DNA of 64,000 bases, taken from Chloroflexota bacterium (GTDB taxonomy: Bacteria > Chloroflexota > Anaerolineae > Aggregatilineales > UBA2796). The DNA is taken from positions 248,001-312,000 of the forward strand of contig JAJPHV010000112.1 of assembly GCA_021325095.1 (NCBI GenBank), written 5' to 3'. Under the pieces are notes generated by a model. The model worked only from the letters and a program-made list of their open reading frames with translations. It had not been told where the DNA came from and did not search any database. Shown here piece after piece: positions 1 to 8,473 of this stretch. Within the stretch, counting starts at the first letter, position 1. Every line of letters begins with the position of its first letter. Position numbers and translations under genes: made by a program.

Positions 1-1
1 C

Positions 2-568
2 GAGGTGGACGTTCTGAGCCAGGGGCGGCTGCGGTTGGGGATCGGCATCGGCTGGAACGACGTTGAGTACGAGGCGCTTGGCGAGGACTTCCACACGCGG
101 GGAGCGCGCAGCGAGGAACAGATCGCTGTGCTCCGAGCGCTCTGGACGCAGGAAGTGGTCGATTTTCACGGGCGCTGGCATCATATTCCAGAGGCAGGCA
201 TCAACCCGCTCCCCGTGCAGCGGCCCATCCCAATCTGGTTTGGCGGCGGGGCAGAAACTGTCCTGAAGCGGATCGGGAGGCTGGGCGACGGTTGGCTCCC
301 GCAGTTGCCGCCCGACGATGATATGCGGGCGATGATTGGCCGCCTGCACGACTATGCCCGTGCTGCGGGCCGACAGCCGGGCAACATCGGCATTGAAGCG
401 CGCTTATCCCTGAGCAGGACACCCGAATCTGAGTGGGCTGCGTTTGTGGAGGCGTGGCGCGGGCTGGGCGCGACTCATCTGGATGTCAACACGATGGACG
501 TGGGGCTGAAGACGCCGCAGGAACACATCGACAAACTGCGCTACGTCAAGAACACGCTGGGTCTGTAG
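2..568 (+). CDS. LLM-class (F420-dependent-type) oxidoreductase, C-terminal part
   Basis: This is the 3' part of a luciferase-like monooxygenase fold enzyme; the reading frame is open at the window edge, so the GTG near base 5 is internal rather than the start. The first visible residues (DVLSQGRLRLGIGIGW followed by NDVEYEALG) match the segment where these TIM-barrel enzymes carry a 'LD-LS-GRL-LGVGVGW' strand close to the cofactor site, and PIWFGGG and the GDGW motif follow at about residues 76-98. Family members use F420 or FMN to oxidise or reduce varied substrates, and the substrate cannot be read here. It lies just upstream of an amino-acid-type ABC transporter, on the same strand, but a palindromic repeat separates them, so co-transcription is uncertain. 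Confidence 0.85.
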   Translation, partial: EVDVLSQGRLRLGIGIGWNDVEYEALGEDFHTRGARSEEQIAVLRALWTQEVVDFHGRWHHIPEAGINPLPVQRPIPIWFGGGAETVLKRIGRLGDGWLPQLPPDDDMRAMIGRLHDYARAAGRQPGNIGIEARLSLSRTPESEWAAFVEAWRGLGATHLDVNTMDVGLKTPQEHIDKLRYVKNTLGL

Positions 569-622
569 CTCACCCGTCGATTCCCCTCTCTGCGAAGCGG
601 AGAGGGGGCAGGGGGTGAGGTA
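569..622. repeat. Dispersed palindromic intergenic repeat, copy 1
   Basis: Directly after the stop codon lies an imperfect palindrome: CTCACCC, then CCCCTCTC, a GCGAAGC centre, GAGAGGGG and finally GGGGTGAGG. The arms can fold into a long GC-rich hairpin. The same layout recurs at 5.5, 8.2, 9.7, 12.0, 36.2 and 38.7 kb, always between or at the edges of genes, so this is a dispersed element rather than a one-off terminator. Confidence 0.8.
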
Positions 623-645
623 AACTTTGCACGAAGTTGAACACC

Positions 646-1620
646 ATGAACCTGACCAATTACGCTCTGCAACAAATCCTGAACGCCCTGAGCATCGGCA
701 GCCTGTATGCGCTGATGGCCGTCGGTCTGGCGATGGTCTTCGGCATTTTGCGCCTGATCAACTTCGCGCATGGCGACGTGATGATGGTCGCTGCTTACAT
801 CGCCTTCTTCTGCCTGAGCGCGAAGATGCCGCTGTGGTTGACCGTGATCATCATGGTGGTGGGCACGGTGCTGGTCGGCATCGTGATGGAGCGTGTCGCT
901 TATCGCCCCATCCGCAACGCACCCGCCATCGCCGCGCTACTGACCTCGTTCGCTGTCGGCCAGATATTGCAGAACGGCACGTTGCTGACGACACGCTTCG
1001 CCAGCAAGCCCGTCCAGATTGCCTTCCCTGCGCCGCCCGAACTGAGCGGAACGGTTGCCCTCGGCGCGCTTGGCGTTTCCAGGGTGAACTTGATCGCCTT
1101 CCTGGTCGGGCCGATCCTGCTGGCGCTGCTGACGCTGTTCATCACCCGCACCACACTCGGCCTGTCGATGCGCGCCACCGCCGAGGACATCGGCGCCGCA
1201 CAGTTGATGGGCATCGATACCAACCGGGTGATCGTCCTGGCCTTTGTGCTTGGCGCGGGGCTTGCCAGCATCGCCGGGCTGCTCTACGCGGTGCAAGCCG
1301 GGCAGATCAATCCCTACCTCGGCTTTACGCCCGTCCTCAAGGCGTTTATCGCGGCGGTCATCGGCGGTTTTGGCAGCATCAGCGGGGCGATGCTGGGCGG
1401 CTACGCGCTCGGCTTCCTGGAGGTGCTGCTGACGGCGCTGCCCGGCCTGGGCGACATCCTGCCCGCGTCCAGCACCAATCCGGCGCTGATCGCGTTCTTT
1501 AAGACGTACCTGCCCGGCACGCTGACCAGCTACCGGGATGCGTTCGTATTCGTGATCCTGATCCTGATCTTGTTATTCCGTCCGGGTGGCATCCTGGGGA
1601 CGGCGGAAACGCGACGATGA
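646..1620 (+). CDS. livH: Branched-chain amino acid-type ABC transporter permease (LivH family)
   Basis: Inner-membrane permease of a LIV/HAAT-type ABC importer. The protein is about 324 residues with eight or so hydrophobic segments. It carries the family hallmarks GSLYALMAVGLAMVFGILRLINFAHGD near the N-terminus, here split over residues 14-38, and ATAEDIGAAQLMGI, the EAA-like cytoplasmic loop that contacts the ATPase, in the middle. An upstream in-frame TTG at 637 is possible; ATG 646 is preferred as a conventional codon, although no clear ribosome binding site precedes either. The next gene starts inside its stop codon (ATGA), so the two permeases are translationally coupled. No LivG/LivF ATPase genes are in this window, so the ATPases must be encoded elsewhere. 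Confidence 0.92.
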   Translation: MNLTNYALQQILNALSIGSLYALMAVGLAMVFGILRLINFAHGDVMMVAAYIAFFCLSAKMPLWLTVIIMVVGTVLVGIVMERVAYRPIRNAPAIAALLTSFAVGQILQNGTLLTTRFASKPVQIAFPAPPELSGTVALGALGVSRVNLIAFLVGPILLALLTLFITRTTLGLSMRATAEDIGAAQLMGIDTNRVIVLAFVLGAGLASIAGLLYAVQAGQINPYLGFTPVLKAFIAAVIGGFGSISGAMLGGYALGFLEVLLTALPGLGDILPASSTNPALIAFFKTYLPGTLTSYRDAFVFVILILILLFRPGGILGTAETRR

Positions 1621-2687
1621 CGGCAACAGCACGCTCACTCACCTCCACTACGACGGCCACGCCCTCACGCCGTGCCAACCGGATCGGCGTGTTTGGCCTC
1701 GCGCTGGTCATGGTGGCGCTGATCGTTCTGCTGCAAAATTCGGGCAGCAGTGTCTGGCAGGGCATTTTCACCAACCTGGGTATGTTCATCATCCTGGTTG
1801 CCAGCCTGAACCTCGCCAGCGGCTTCACCGGCGTATTTTCGCTCGGACACATCGGTTTTATGGCCCTGGGGGCCTACCTCGCCGCCATTCTGACACTGCC
1901 GCTCGAAACCAAGGCCGCCTATCTGAACAGGCTGCCTGCCTGGTTGGCCGTCGTTCATCTGGACATGATGGTCGGGCCGTTCCCGCTCGGTTTTCTGCTG
2001 GCGACGATCATTGCGGGCCTGGCGGTGGCGCTGGTCGCGCTGCTGGTCGGCGCTGTCCTGATGCGGCTGTCGGGCAATTTCGTCTCGGTGGCGACGCTCG
2101 GTTTCCTGGTCATTGTCCGCGTCGTGCTGATCAATGCCGACGATTTCACACGCGGCTCACGCACCTTCTCCAACGTAACGCCCTACACCGATCTATGGTG
2201 GGTCTACGGGTGGGTGGCCGTCACGCTGTACTGTGTGTGGCGGCTCAAGAATTCGGCCTTCGGGCGGGCTATGTTCGCGCAGCGCGAGGACGTGGCAGCG
2301 GCGCAGTCCATCGGGATCGTGATCATGCGCCCGCGCCTGCTGGCCTTCGTCCTCAGCGCGTTCTTTACGGCGGTGGTCGGGTCGCTCTGGGGGCACTTCA
2401 TCACTTCGTTCTCGCCAAACACCTTCTATTTCGACCTGACATTCCGGGTTATCACGATGATGGTCGTCGGTGGCATGGGTTCGGTCAGCGGCTCGGTGAT
2501 CGGCCCCGTGATCGTGCTGGCGATCAGCGAAGGGCTGCGGCGCATTGAAGACTCCACCCAACTCTACGGGATCAGTGGACTTGTACTGGCGATCCTGTTT
2601 ATTATTATCGTCGTAGCACGACCGGGCGGCTTGCTCGGTGATCGAGAGATCAATTTTGGGTGGTTGGGTCGCCTGGCTAGGCGCTAA
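1617..2687 (+). CDS. livM: Branched-chain amino acid-type ABC transporter permease (LivM family)
   Basis: Second membrane subunit of the same importer, 356 residues, with a start codon that overlaps the stop of livH by four bases. After an N-terminal hydrophilic stretch it shows the LivM pattern: LASGFTGVFSLGHIGFMALGAY around residue 60, then long hydrophobic helices, the loop QREDVAAAQSIGI (about residue 222), and the C-terminal GGMGSVSGSVIGP segment followed by RPGGLLG at the end, typical of this family. It would pair with LivH to form the translocation pore for a small amino-acid-like or amide substrate. It is about 30 residues longer than many LivM proteins at the N-terminus. Confidence 0.92.
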   Translation: MTATARSLTSTTTATPSRRANRIGVFGLALVMVALIVLLQNSGSSVWQGIFTNLGMFIILVASLNLASGFTGVFSLGHIGFMALGAYLAAILTLPLETKAAYLNRLPAWLAVVHLDMMVGPFPLGFLLATIIAGLAVALVALLVGAVLMRLSGNFVSVATLGFLVIVRVVLINADDFTRGSRTFSNVTPYTDLWWVYGWVAVTLYCVWRLKNSAFGRAMFAQREDVAAAQSIGIVIMRPRLLAFVLSAFFTAVVGSLWGHFITSFSPNTFYFDLTFRVITMMVVGGMGSVSGSVIGPVIVLAISEGLRRIEDSTQLYGISGLVLAILFIIIVVARPGGLLGDREINFGWLGRLARR

Positions 2688-2740
2688 GGCCAAAGCCAGG
2701 CCACAATTGACTGTGGATTTTCAACAATAAGGAGAGAGCG

Positions 2741-3928
2741 ATGAGCAAGAAAGTTTTGAAAATATTGGTCTTCCTCGTCGTGGTTGCGCTGGTAGGGGCC
2801 GTCGGCGCGCCTGGGATCAGCCGTGCGGCAGAGCCGATCAAGGTCGGCGGCGGCTTTGCGCTGACGGGTGACGAATCGGCGCTCGATCTGCCTGCTGCCA
2901 ATGGCGCGAAGCTGGCCGTCAAGGAGATCAATGCGGCGGGCGGCGTCCTGGATCGCCCGATTGACCTCGTCGTGCGAGACAGCAAATACCAGATGGACGT
3001 AACGGCCCAGATCGCCAAGCAGTTCGTCGAGGAGGATAAGGTCGTGGCGGTGGTCGGCTTCACCGATTCCGATTCGGTGCTGGCTTCCGGCCCGATCATC
3101 CAGAAGGCGGGCATTCCCTTCATCACGGCAGGCGCGACCTCGCCCAAGCTGCCCGACCAGATCGGGGACATGATGTTCCTGGCTTGCTTTGGCGACAACG
3201 TGCAGGCGGCAGCGGGCGCAGAGTTCGCCTACAAGAAGTTTGGCAAGACGGCCTACCTGCTGATCGACAAGGGCGTAGAGTACACGACCCTGCTCGGTGC
3301 GTACTTTAAGGCCCGCTTCACGGAACTGGGCGGCACGCTGGTTCTGGAAGACACTTACGAGGACAAGGCCACCGATTTCTCGGCGCAGATCACCAAGCTC
3401 AAGGCGCTGGAGAAGCAGCCCGACTTCTACTATATTGCGGCCATGCCCTACAACGTCGGCCCGGTGGTCAAACAGCTTCGTGACGCAGGGCTGACCGGCC
3501 CGGTGGTCGGCGGCGACGGCTACGACACCCCCGACCTGGTGAGCGTGGCGGGCACGGCGGCGGAGAACGTGTACTTCACCACGCACGCCCTGATGGACGC
3601 CAAGAACGGCACCGAAGGCATCAAGAAGTTCATCGAAGCCTACAACAAGGAATACAAGACCGACCCCGAAAACGCCTTTGCCGCGCTCGGTTACGACGCC
3701 GTGTACCTGCTGGCGGATGCTATCAAGCGCGCAGGCAGCACCGATGCTGCCGCCATCCAGAAGGCGCTGAACGAGACGAAAGACTTCAAGGCCATCACCG
3801 GCTCGATCACCTTCAGCGGTTCGCGCGTGCCGCAAAAGGGCGTGACGATGATCCTGGTCAAGGATGGCAAGTTCACGCTGGCCGAGGAAATCGTGCCGGA
3901 GAAAGTGCCGTCGCCGGATACGAAATAG
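2741..3928 (+). CDS. ABC transporter substrate-binding protein, LivJ/LivK (Peripla_BP_6) family
   Basis: Extracytoplasmic receptor for the upstream permeases. A canonical AAGGAGAG ribosome binding site precedes ATG 2741. Residues 1-30 form a signal peptide (KKVLKILVFLVVVALVGAVG core) with a predicted signal-peptidase I cut after SRAAEP; no lipobox Cys is present, so it may be secreted or wall-held rather than lipid-anchored. The rest has the type I periplasmic-binding fold pattern: IKVGGGFALTGDES, ANGAKLAVKEINAAGGVLDRP, then a hinge region FYYIAAMPYNVGP and ALGYDAVYLLADAI near residue 310. Neighbouring glutamine-synthetase-like ligases and an amidohydrolase suggest the ligand is an amine, amide or amino-acid derivative rather than leucine itself; this is inference. 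Confidence 0.92.
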   Translation: MSKKVLKILVFLVVVALVGAVGAPGISRAAEPIKVGGGFALTGDESALDLPAANGAKLAVKEINAAGGVLDRPIDLVVRDSKYQMDVTAQIAKQFVEEDKVVAVVGFTDSDSVLASGPIIQKAGIPFITAGATSPKLPDQIGDMMFLACFGDNVQAAAGAEFAYKKFGKTAYLLIDKGVEYTTLLGAYFKARFTELGGTLVLEDTYEDKATDFSAQITKLKALEKQPDFYYIAAMPYNVGPVVKQLRDAGLTGPVVGGDGYDTPDLVSVAGTAAENVYFTTHALMDAKNGTEGIKKFIEAYNKEYKTDPENAFAALGYDAVYLLADAIKRAGSTDAAAIQKALNETKDFKAITGSITFSGSRVPQKGVTMILVKDGKFTLAEEIVPEKVPSPDTK

Positions 3929-3939
3929 CGTTTCGGTTG

Positions 3940-3973
3940 GATTCAGCCCGGCGCTAAAGCACCGGGCTGAATC
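3940..3973 (+). terminator. Perfect 12-bp hairpin after the ABC receptor gene
   Basis: GATTCAGCCCGG (3940-3951) and its exact reverse complement CCGGGCTGAATC (3962-3973) enclose a 10-base loop, 12 bases after the stop codon. No long T-run follows, so it may be a transcript-stabilising hairpin or a weak terminator. A related TTCAGCCCG/CGGGCTGAA hairpin ends the mrp gene at 29.2 kb. Confidence 0.55.
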
Positions 3974-4112
3974 AACAAAGCCCCTTCAGGGCTGCAATCA
4001 AATCACATGACCGGAAGGCTTTGTAATCTAAGCCCTGCGGCTTGAGCAACAGGGCATTAGAGCGCTCGTTTTCTCAAGCATCATTGCGCCCTCTCATACG
4101 TAAGGTGCTGCT

Positions 4113-5522
4113 ATGGCTACACCAATCCCACTGAAAGTTGATCCGCAGCAGCTTGCCCAGGTCGAGACGGAACTGAAAGAAGCTGGGGTCGATTTTGTCC
4201 GCTTTGAACAGACCGACACGCACGGCATCAGCCGCTCGAAGACTGTGCCGATGCGCCACTTGAGCAGCTTCGCCACGCGGGGCCTGAATTTCTTGCTCGG
4301 CCACCTGGGGTTCGACCAGCAAGCCGGGGTAGCGTCGGGCACGGATTACCTGATGGAGCGCGGCTTCCCCGACTCCAGGATTTTCCCCGACCTGAGCACG
4401 CTGAAAATACTGCCCTGGGCGACTGTCGAATGGGAGGAGGCCGACCAGCTTCACGTCGAAAAGACGGCGCGGCTGTTGTGCGAACCTTATTTCCAGGACG
4501 GCACGCCGGCGATGGCTGCCCCGCGCGCAGTGGCGAGGGCGCTGCTCGGCGAACTGGAAGCGCTGGGCTACGGGCTGTTTTCCGGCTTTGAGTACGAATG
4601 TTATTTTGTGGACGCCGAAAGCCGCAAAGCGCCCTTCCCCGGCATTCAAATCTTCGCCACGCTGCGCAACCATTTCGATCCACAGTTGGTCGGCCAGATT
4701 TTGCGAGAGATGCCGCAGGCGGGCGTGGACATCATCACCTCGAACGCCGAGTACGGCCCCGGCCAGATGGAGATCAATTTCGCGCCGGGTCGGGGTATTG
4801 AGGCTGCCGACAACGCCTTCACCTTCAAGAACGGCGTCAAGGAGATCGCACAGGCGCACGGCTACATAGCGTCGTTCATGACCAAGCCCTACGCCGATCA
4901 ATCCGCCAACGGCTGTCATTTCCACAATAGCCTGATCGACCTGAAGGCAGGCAAAAACGCCTTCCAGGGTTCCAACGACGTGTTCCGCTGGTGGCTGGGC
5001 GGGCAGATCAAACACGCGGCGGCTTTCTCCGCGCTGGCTGCGCCGACGATCAATTGCTACAAGCGCTTCAAGCTGTGGTCGTTCGCGCCGACCAACGCCA
5101 CCTGGGGCGTTGAGAACCGCTCCGTCGGGTTCCGCATCAAGGGCCTGGGCAGCGACAGCCAGCACGTCGAGAACCGCATTCCGGGCGGCGCCTCGAACCC
5201 GTACCTGGTGCTGGCGGGCTGCGTCGCCGCCGGGCTGGATGGCCTGCGCAACAAGATCGAGCCGCCGCCCGCTACTGAAGGCATCGCCTACGGGCTGGCG
5301 GGCGTTCAGGACTTGCCCACCAGCCTCCCGGCGGCGCTCGATGCGCTGGAAGCCGATAAGCCCATGCGCGATCTGCTTGGCGAGGAGTTCATCAAGCTGT
5401 TTGTAGCCGTCAAACGGCACGAGATCGAAAAGGCCAAGACCAACGGCGCCGACCCGGGCGAGGCCGGTTTCCTGGAACGGGTCACGCCCTTCGAGACGAA
5501 CGAATACTTCGAGTTTCTATGA
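4113..5522 (+). CDS. Glutamine synthetase family protein (first of pair)
   Basis: ATP-dependent glutamate-ammonia or glutamate-amine ligase fold, 469 residues, the length of GSI-type and gamma-glutamylpolyamine synthetase-type enzymes. The N-terminal beta-grasp domain (residues 20-110) is followed by the catalytic barrel with the expected metal and substrate motifs: FEYECYF (metal Glu), SNAEYGPGQMEINF, NGCHFHNSL (His), NATWGVENRSVGFRI and ENRIPGGASNPYLVLAG. No adenylylation-site motif of housekeeping GlnA is evident. TAAGGTG about seven bases before ATG 4113 is the ribosome binding site. It sits between the ABC receptor and a second glutamine-synthetase-like gene, which argues for a catabolic ligase (amine gamma-glutamylation) rather than ammonia assimilation. 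The exact substrate is unknown. Confidence 0.9.
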   Translation: MATPIPLKVDPQQLAQVETELKEAGVDFVRFEQTDTHGISRSKTVPMRHLSSFATRGLNFLLGHLGFDQQAGVASGTDYLMERGFPDSRIFPDLSTLKILPWATVEWEEADQLHVEKTARLLCEPYFQDGTPAMAAPRAVARALLGELEALGYGLFSGFEYECYFVDAESRKAPFPGIQIFATLRNHFDPQLVGQILREMPQAGVDIITSNAEYGPGQMEINFAPGRGIEAADNAFTFKNGVKEIAQAHGYIASFMTKPYADQSANGCHFHNSLIDLKAGKNAFQGSNDVFRWWLGGQIKHAAAFSALAAPTINCYKRFKLWSFAPTNATWGVENRSVGFRIKGLGSDSQHVENRIPGGASNPYLVLAGCVAAGLDGLRNKIEPPPATEGIAYGLAGVQDLPTSLPAALDALEADKPMRDLLGEEFIKLFVAVKRHEIEKAKTNGADPGEAGFLERVTPFETNEYFEFL

Positions 5523-5529
5523 AGCTTTT

Positions 5530-5656
5530 TTACCTCAGCCCTCGACCCCGCCGAAACGGAGTTTCGGGCCTCCGAATTCGGAGAGGGGAACCGGTTGGCG
5601 ATGCATCAGGTACTGGCTCCCTTCTCTGCCTGCGGAGAGGGGCCGGGGGTGAGGTT
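5530..5656. repeat. Dispersed palindromic intergenic repeat, copy 2 (compound)
   Basis: Two tandem repeat units fill the gap between the ligase genes. The left unit contains CCTCAGCCC and a nested hairpin, CCGAAAcggagTTTCGG, ending GGAGAGGGG; the right unit has CCCTTCTCT, GCCTGCGG and GAGAGGGGCCGGGGGTGAGG. Bases 5545-5574 are identical, in inverse orientation, to bases 38713-38742 of copy 7, so a sub-module is shared between distant copies. Confidence 0.8.
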
Positions 5657-5712
5657 TCTTCCTCAGTCCTGAATGATGGGGCTGAGGTCAACCCACAAAG
5701 GTAGACTTCGAC

Positions 5713-7101
5713 ATGCCAAAGAAATCCTCCACGACTCTGGCCGACAAAGTGACTCAGGAGGCCCTCGACGCCGGGGTGCGATTGGTGCGCTTCCTGTACA
5801 CCGACAACGGCGGCATCATCCGGGCGAAGGCCAGCCACATCAACGGGCTGCGCAACCGCATCACGGACGGGATCGGGCTGACGGTGGCAATGCAGGCCAT
5901 GAACATGCTCGACCAGCTGGCCCCGGTGGAGGGCATGGGGCCGGTTGGCGAGATACGCCTGGTGCCCGATCCGGCGTCGTTCAAGCTGCTGCCTTACGCC
6001 CCGAACAGCGCCGCCATGTGCACCGACATGATCACGCTCGAAGGCAAGCCCTGGGGAGCCTGCCCGCGCTCGTTCCTCAAGCGCCAGATTCGGGAAGCCG
6101 AACTGATGGGCATCAGCCTGCGGGTGGTCGTCGAGTTCGAATGGTCGCTGGCCGAAAAAGTGATCGACGCCAAGACCGGCACGGAGCGCTTCCAACCCAT
6201 CGACAACAGCCTGTGTTTCAGCACCACTGGTCTGATGATCTCGCAATATGTGATCGACGAACTGGTCAGCACCCTGGAAAAGCAGGGCATCCAGGTCGAG
6301 CAGTTCTACGCCGAACTGGGGCACGGTCAGCAGGAACTCTCGATCCGCTACGCTGACCCGCTGACGGCAGCCGACAACCACATCTTCGTGCGCGAGGCAA
6401 TCCGCAACGTGGCCTACGTGCATGGGCTGTTCGCGTCACTTGCGCCCAAGCCGTTTCTCGATCAGGCGGGCAATGGCGGACATATCCATTTCAGCCTGTG
6501 GGACAAAGCAGGCAAGCGCAACCTGATGTTCGACCCGAAGAAACCCTACGGCATGAGTGACCTGGGAATGCACTTCATCGGCGGCATTCTCGATCACCTG
6601 CCCGCCCTGCTGGCGATCACCTGCGCCTGCTACAACTCGTATCACCGCTTGCAACCGCATTTCTGGGCCAGCGCATATACGGCCTGGGGGCCGGATAACC
6701 GCGAAGGCGCGGTGCGCGTAGCCTCCCGCTTCAAGAGCAACGAGGAAGGCACGGCCAACGCCGAACTCAAGGCGGCTGACCTGTCCGCCAACCCGTACCT
6801 GGCGTTCGGCGCGCTGATCGCCGCCGGGCTGGATGGAGTACGCCGCCAGCTTGACCCCGGCGAGCCGACGCTGATCGATCCGGGCAACTACACGGAGGCC
6901 GAGCGGGCCAGACGTGGCATCAAGCGCTACCCGACGACGCTGGCCGAAGCCCTGGACAACCTGGAACACGATCTGGTGCTGACCGATGCGCTCGGCGACC
7001 TGCTGACACGGAGCTATCTGGCCGTGAAGCGCAAAGAGGTCGAGACGTTCAGCCAGCACGACGACGCCTTTGAACTGCAACACCACTTCTGGAAGTTCTA
7101 G
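5713..7101 (+). CDS. Glutamine synthetase family protein (second of pair)
   Basis: A second, clearly diverged glutamine-synthetase-fold ligase, 462 residues. Motifs seen in order are VVVEFEWSL (metal Glu), FYAELGHGQQELSIRY, GNGGHIHFSLWD (metal His), TAWGPDNREGAVRVAS (substrate Arg region) and AELKAADLSANPYLAFGALIAAG. N-terminal residues 12-60 keep the beta-grasp pattern 'VRFLYTDNGGIIRAKA'. The differences from its neighbour suggest a distinct substrate rather than a recent tandem copy. It ends two bases before the amidohydrolase start, so the two are almost certainly co-translated. The arrangement recalls fungal/plant FluG-type proteins, where an amidohydrolase domain is fused to a glutamine-synthetase-like domain. 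Confidence 0.9.
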   Translation: MPKKSSTTLADKVTQEALDAGVRLVRFLYTDNGGIIRAKASHINGLRNRITDGIGLTVAMQAMNMLDQLAPVEGMGPVGEIRLVPDPASFKLLPYAPNSAAMCTDMITLEGKPWGACPRSFLKRQIREAELMGISLRVVVEFEWSLAEKVIDAKTGTERFQPIDNSLCFSTTGLMISQYVIDELVSTLEKQGIQVEQFYAELGHGQQELSIRYADPLTAADNHIFVREAIRNVAYVHGLFASLAPKPFLDQAGNGGHIHFSLWDKAGKRNLMFDPKKPYGMSDLGMHFIGGILDHLPALLAITCACYNSYHRLQPHFWASAYTAWGPDNREGAVRVASRFKSNEEGTANAELKAADLSANPYLAFGALIAAGLDGVRRQLDPGEPTLIDPGNYTEAERARRGIKRYPTTLAEALDNLEHDLVLTDALGDLLTRSYLAVKRKEVETFSQHDDAFELQHHFWKF

Positions 7102-7103
7102 CC

Positions 7104-8249
7104 ATGCCGCACATAGACCTGTACGACGCGCCGATCATCGACCATCACGCCCACGCACTCGCCAGGGTGCAGCCGCAAACCGTTGCCGAGTACCAGACCT
7201 ATTTCAGTGAAAGCCCCGATCCGGTCATCAAAGCGAAGTTCGTCCCGGACACCATCATGTGGCTGTGGGGCATCCGCGAACTGGCCGGCTACCTGGGCTG
7301 CGACCCGACGCCGGAGGCTGTGCTGGCAGCGCGTAACGCGATCCCGTTGCCGGAACTGGCGAACCGCATGTGGCGCGACCAGAACAGCGCCGCCCTGTTC
7401 ATCGATTACGGCTTCGGGGCCGCGCTCAACTACAGCGTCGAAGAGCTGCGTGGGATGCTGGCGCAGCCCATCGAAAAGCTGCTGCGCCTGGAATGGTTCG
7501 CGCAGGATTTGATCGTGCAGCACGCCACCTTCCGCCAGTTTGAAGAGGCTTACGTGGCGGGCGTCGAAGGGGCGCGGGCGTCGGGCCACATCGGGCTGAA
7601 AAGCATCATTGCCTACCGGACAGGGCTGGACATCCAGTTCGTGAGCCGCGAGGAGGCGATGCGCGCCTTTGGCCCGGTCAAGGATCAGGCGGATCGGGAG
7701 GGCAAGCTGCGCCTGGCCGATAAGACTCTGTGCGATTACTTGGTCGTGCGGGCGCTGGAAATCGCCAACCGGCAGGCGCTCCCGATCCAGTTCCACACCG
7801 GCTTTGGCGATACGGACGTGGATTTGCTCAGAGCCAACCCGCTAAACATGCGGGCGCTGCTGCAAAGCGGCAGGTTCAACGACGTGCCGTTTGTGCTGCT
7901 GCACTCGGCGTACCCGTATGCGCGCGAGCTTGGCTACCTGGCGGCGATGTATCCCAACGTCTACATGGATATTTCGCTGGCGATCCCGTTCATCACCACC
8001 GAAATCCCGCGCATGATGCACGAAATCTTTGGCCTGACGCCATTCACCAAAGTCTTGTACTCCTCGGATGCGTTCAGCCTGCCGGAGATTTTCTGGCTGG
8101 CGAACCGCTGGGGGCGGGCCGCGCTGGAAAAGGTCTTGAGCGAGATCGTGGACGCGGGTGCGCTGACCGTCGAGCAGGCGCGGCGGGCGGGGCGGCAGGT
8201 GTTGGGCGACAACGCGCGGCGGGTGTATGGGTTTGACCGCACACCCTGA
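7104..8249 (+). CDS. Amidohydrolase-family protein (FluG N-domain/amidohydrolase 2-like)
   Basis: Metal-dependent TIM-barrel hydrolase, 381 residues. The metal-site signature IIDHHAHAL lies at residues 11-19; IQFHTGFGDTDVDL (about residue 228) and LLHSAYPYARELGYLA (about residue 255) provide further His residues, and LYSSDAF (about residue 312) gives the conserved Asp of the superfamily. This organisation matches amidohydrolase 2 proteins and the hydrolase half of FluG. Gene order (ligase, ligase, hydrolase, two-base gap) suggests that it hydrolyses the product or substrate of the upstream ligases. Its last codons and TGA stop lie inside the left arm of a palindromic repeat. Substrate unknown. 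Confidence 0.88.
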   Translation: MPHIDLYDAPIIDHHAHALARVQPQTVAEYQTYFSESPDPVIKAKFVPDTIMWLWGIRELAGYLGCDPTPEAVLAARNAIPLPELANRMWRDQNSAALFIDYGFGAALNYSVEELRGMLAQPIEKLLRLEWFAQDLIVQHATFRQFEEAYVAGVEGARASGHIGLKSIIAYRTGLDIQFVSREEAMRAFGPVKDQADREGKLRLADKTLCDYLVVRALEIANRQALPIQFHTGFGDTDVDLLRANPLNMRALLQSGRFNDVPFVLLHSAYPYARELGYLAAMYPNVYMDISLAIPFITTEIPRMMHEIFGLTPFTKVLYSSDAFSLPEIFWLANRWGRAALEKVLSEIVDAGALTVEQARRAGRQVLGDNARRVYGFDRTP

Positions 8250-8336
8250 CCCCTCTCCAGTTGGAGAGGGGTCAGGGTGCTGTTTTCACCTTCTATCTCC
8301 CCTCTCTGCTTGCGGAGAGGGGCCGGGGGTGAGGTT
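8242..8336. repeat. Dispersed palindromic repeat, copy 3, with an 18-bp hairpin overlapping a stop codon
   Basis: The left unit is a nearly loop-less perfect palindrome: CACCCTGACCCCTCTCCA (8242-8259) pairs with TGGAGAGGGGTCAGGGTG (8262-8279), followed by CTGTTTTC. It includes the last codons of the amidohydrolase gene and could act as its terminator. A second unit, CCCCTCTCTGCTTGCGGAGAGGGGCCGGGGGTGAGG in two arms, follows to about 8336. Confidence 0.8.
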
Positions 8337-8473
8337 CTGTGCAATGCACGCCACCAGCCCAACAGTGTACAGGAACGAAGGCATTTCCTCCGGCGCGCCG
8401 GAGGTTTTGCTCGTTTTCAGATTCTTCGCCACGACTTCTGCCAGTAGAGACGCGGAATGAGGCGTGAAGTAGT

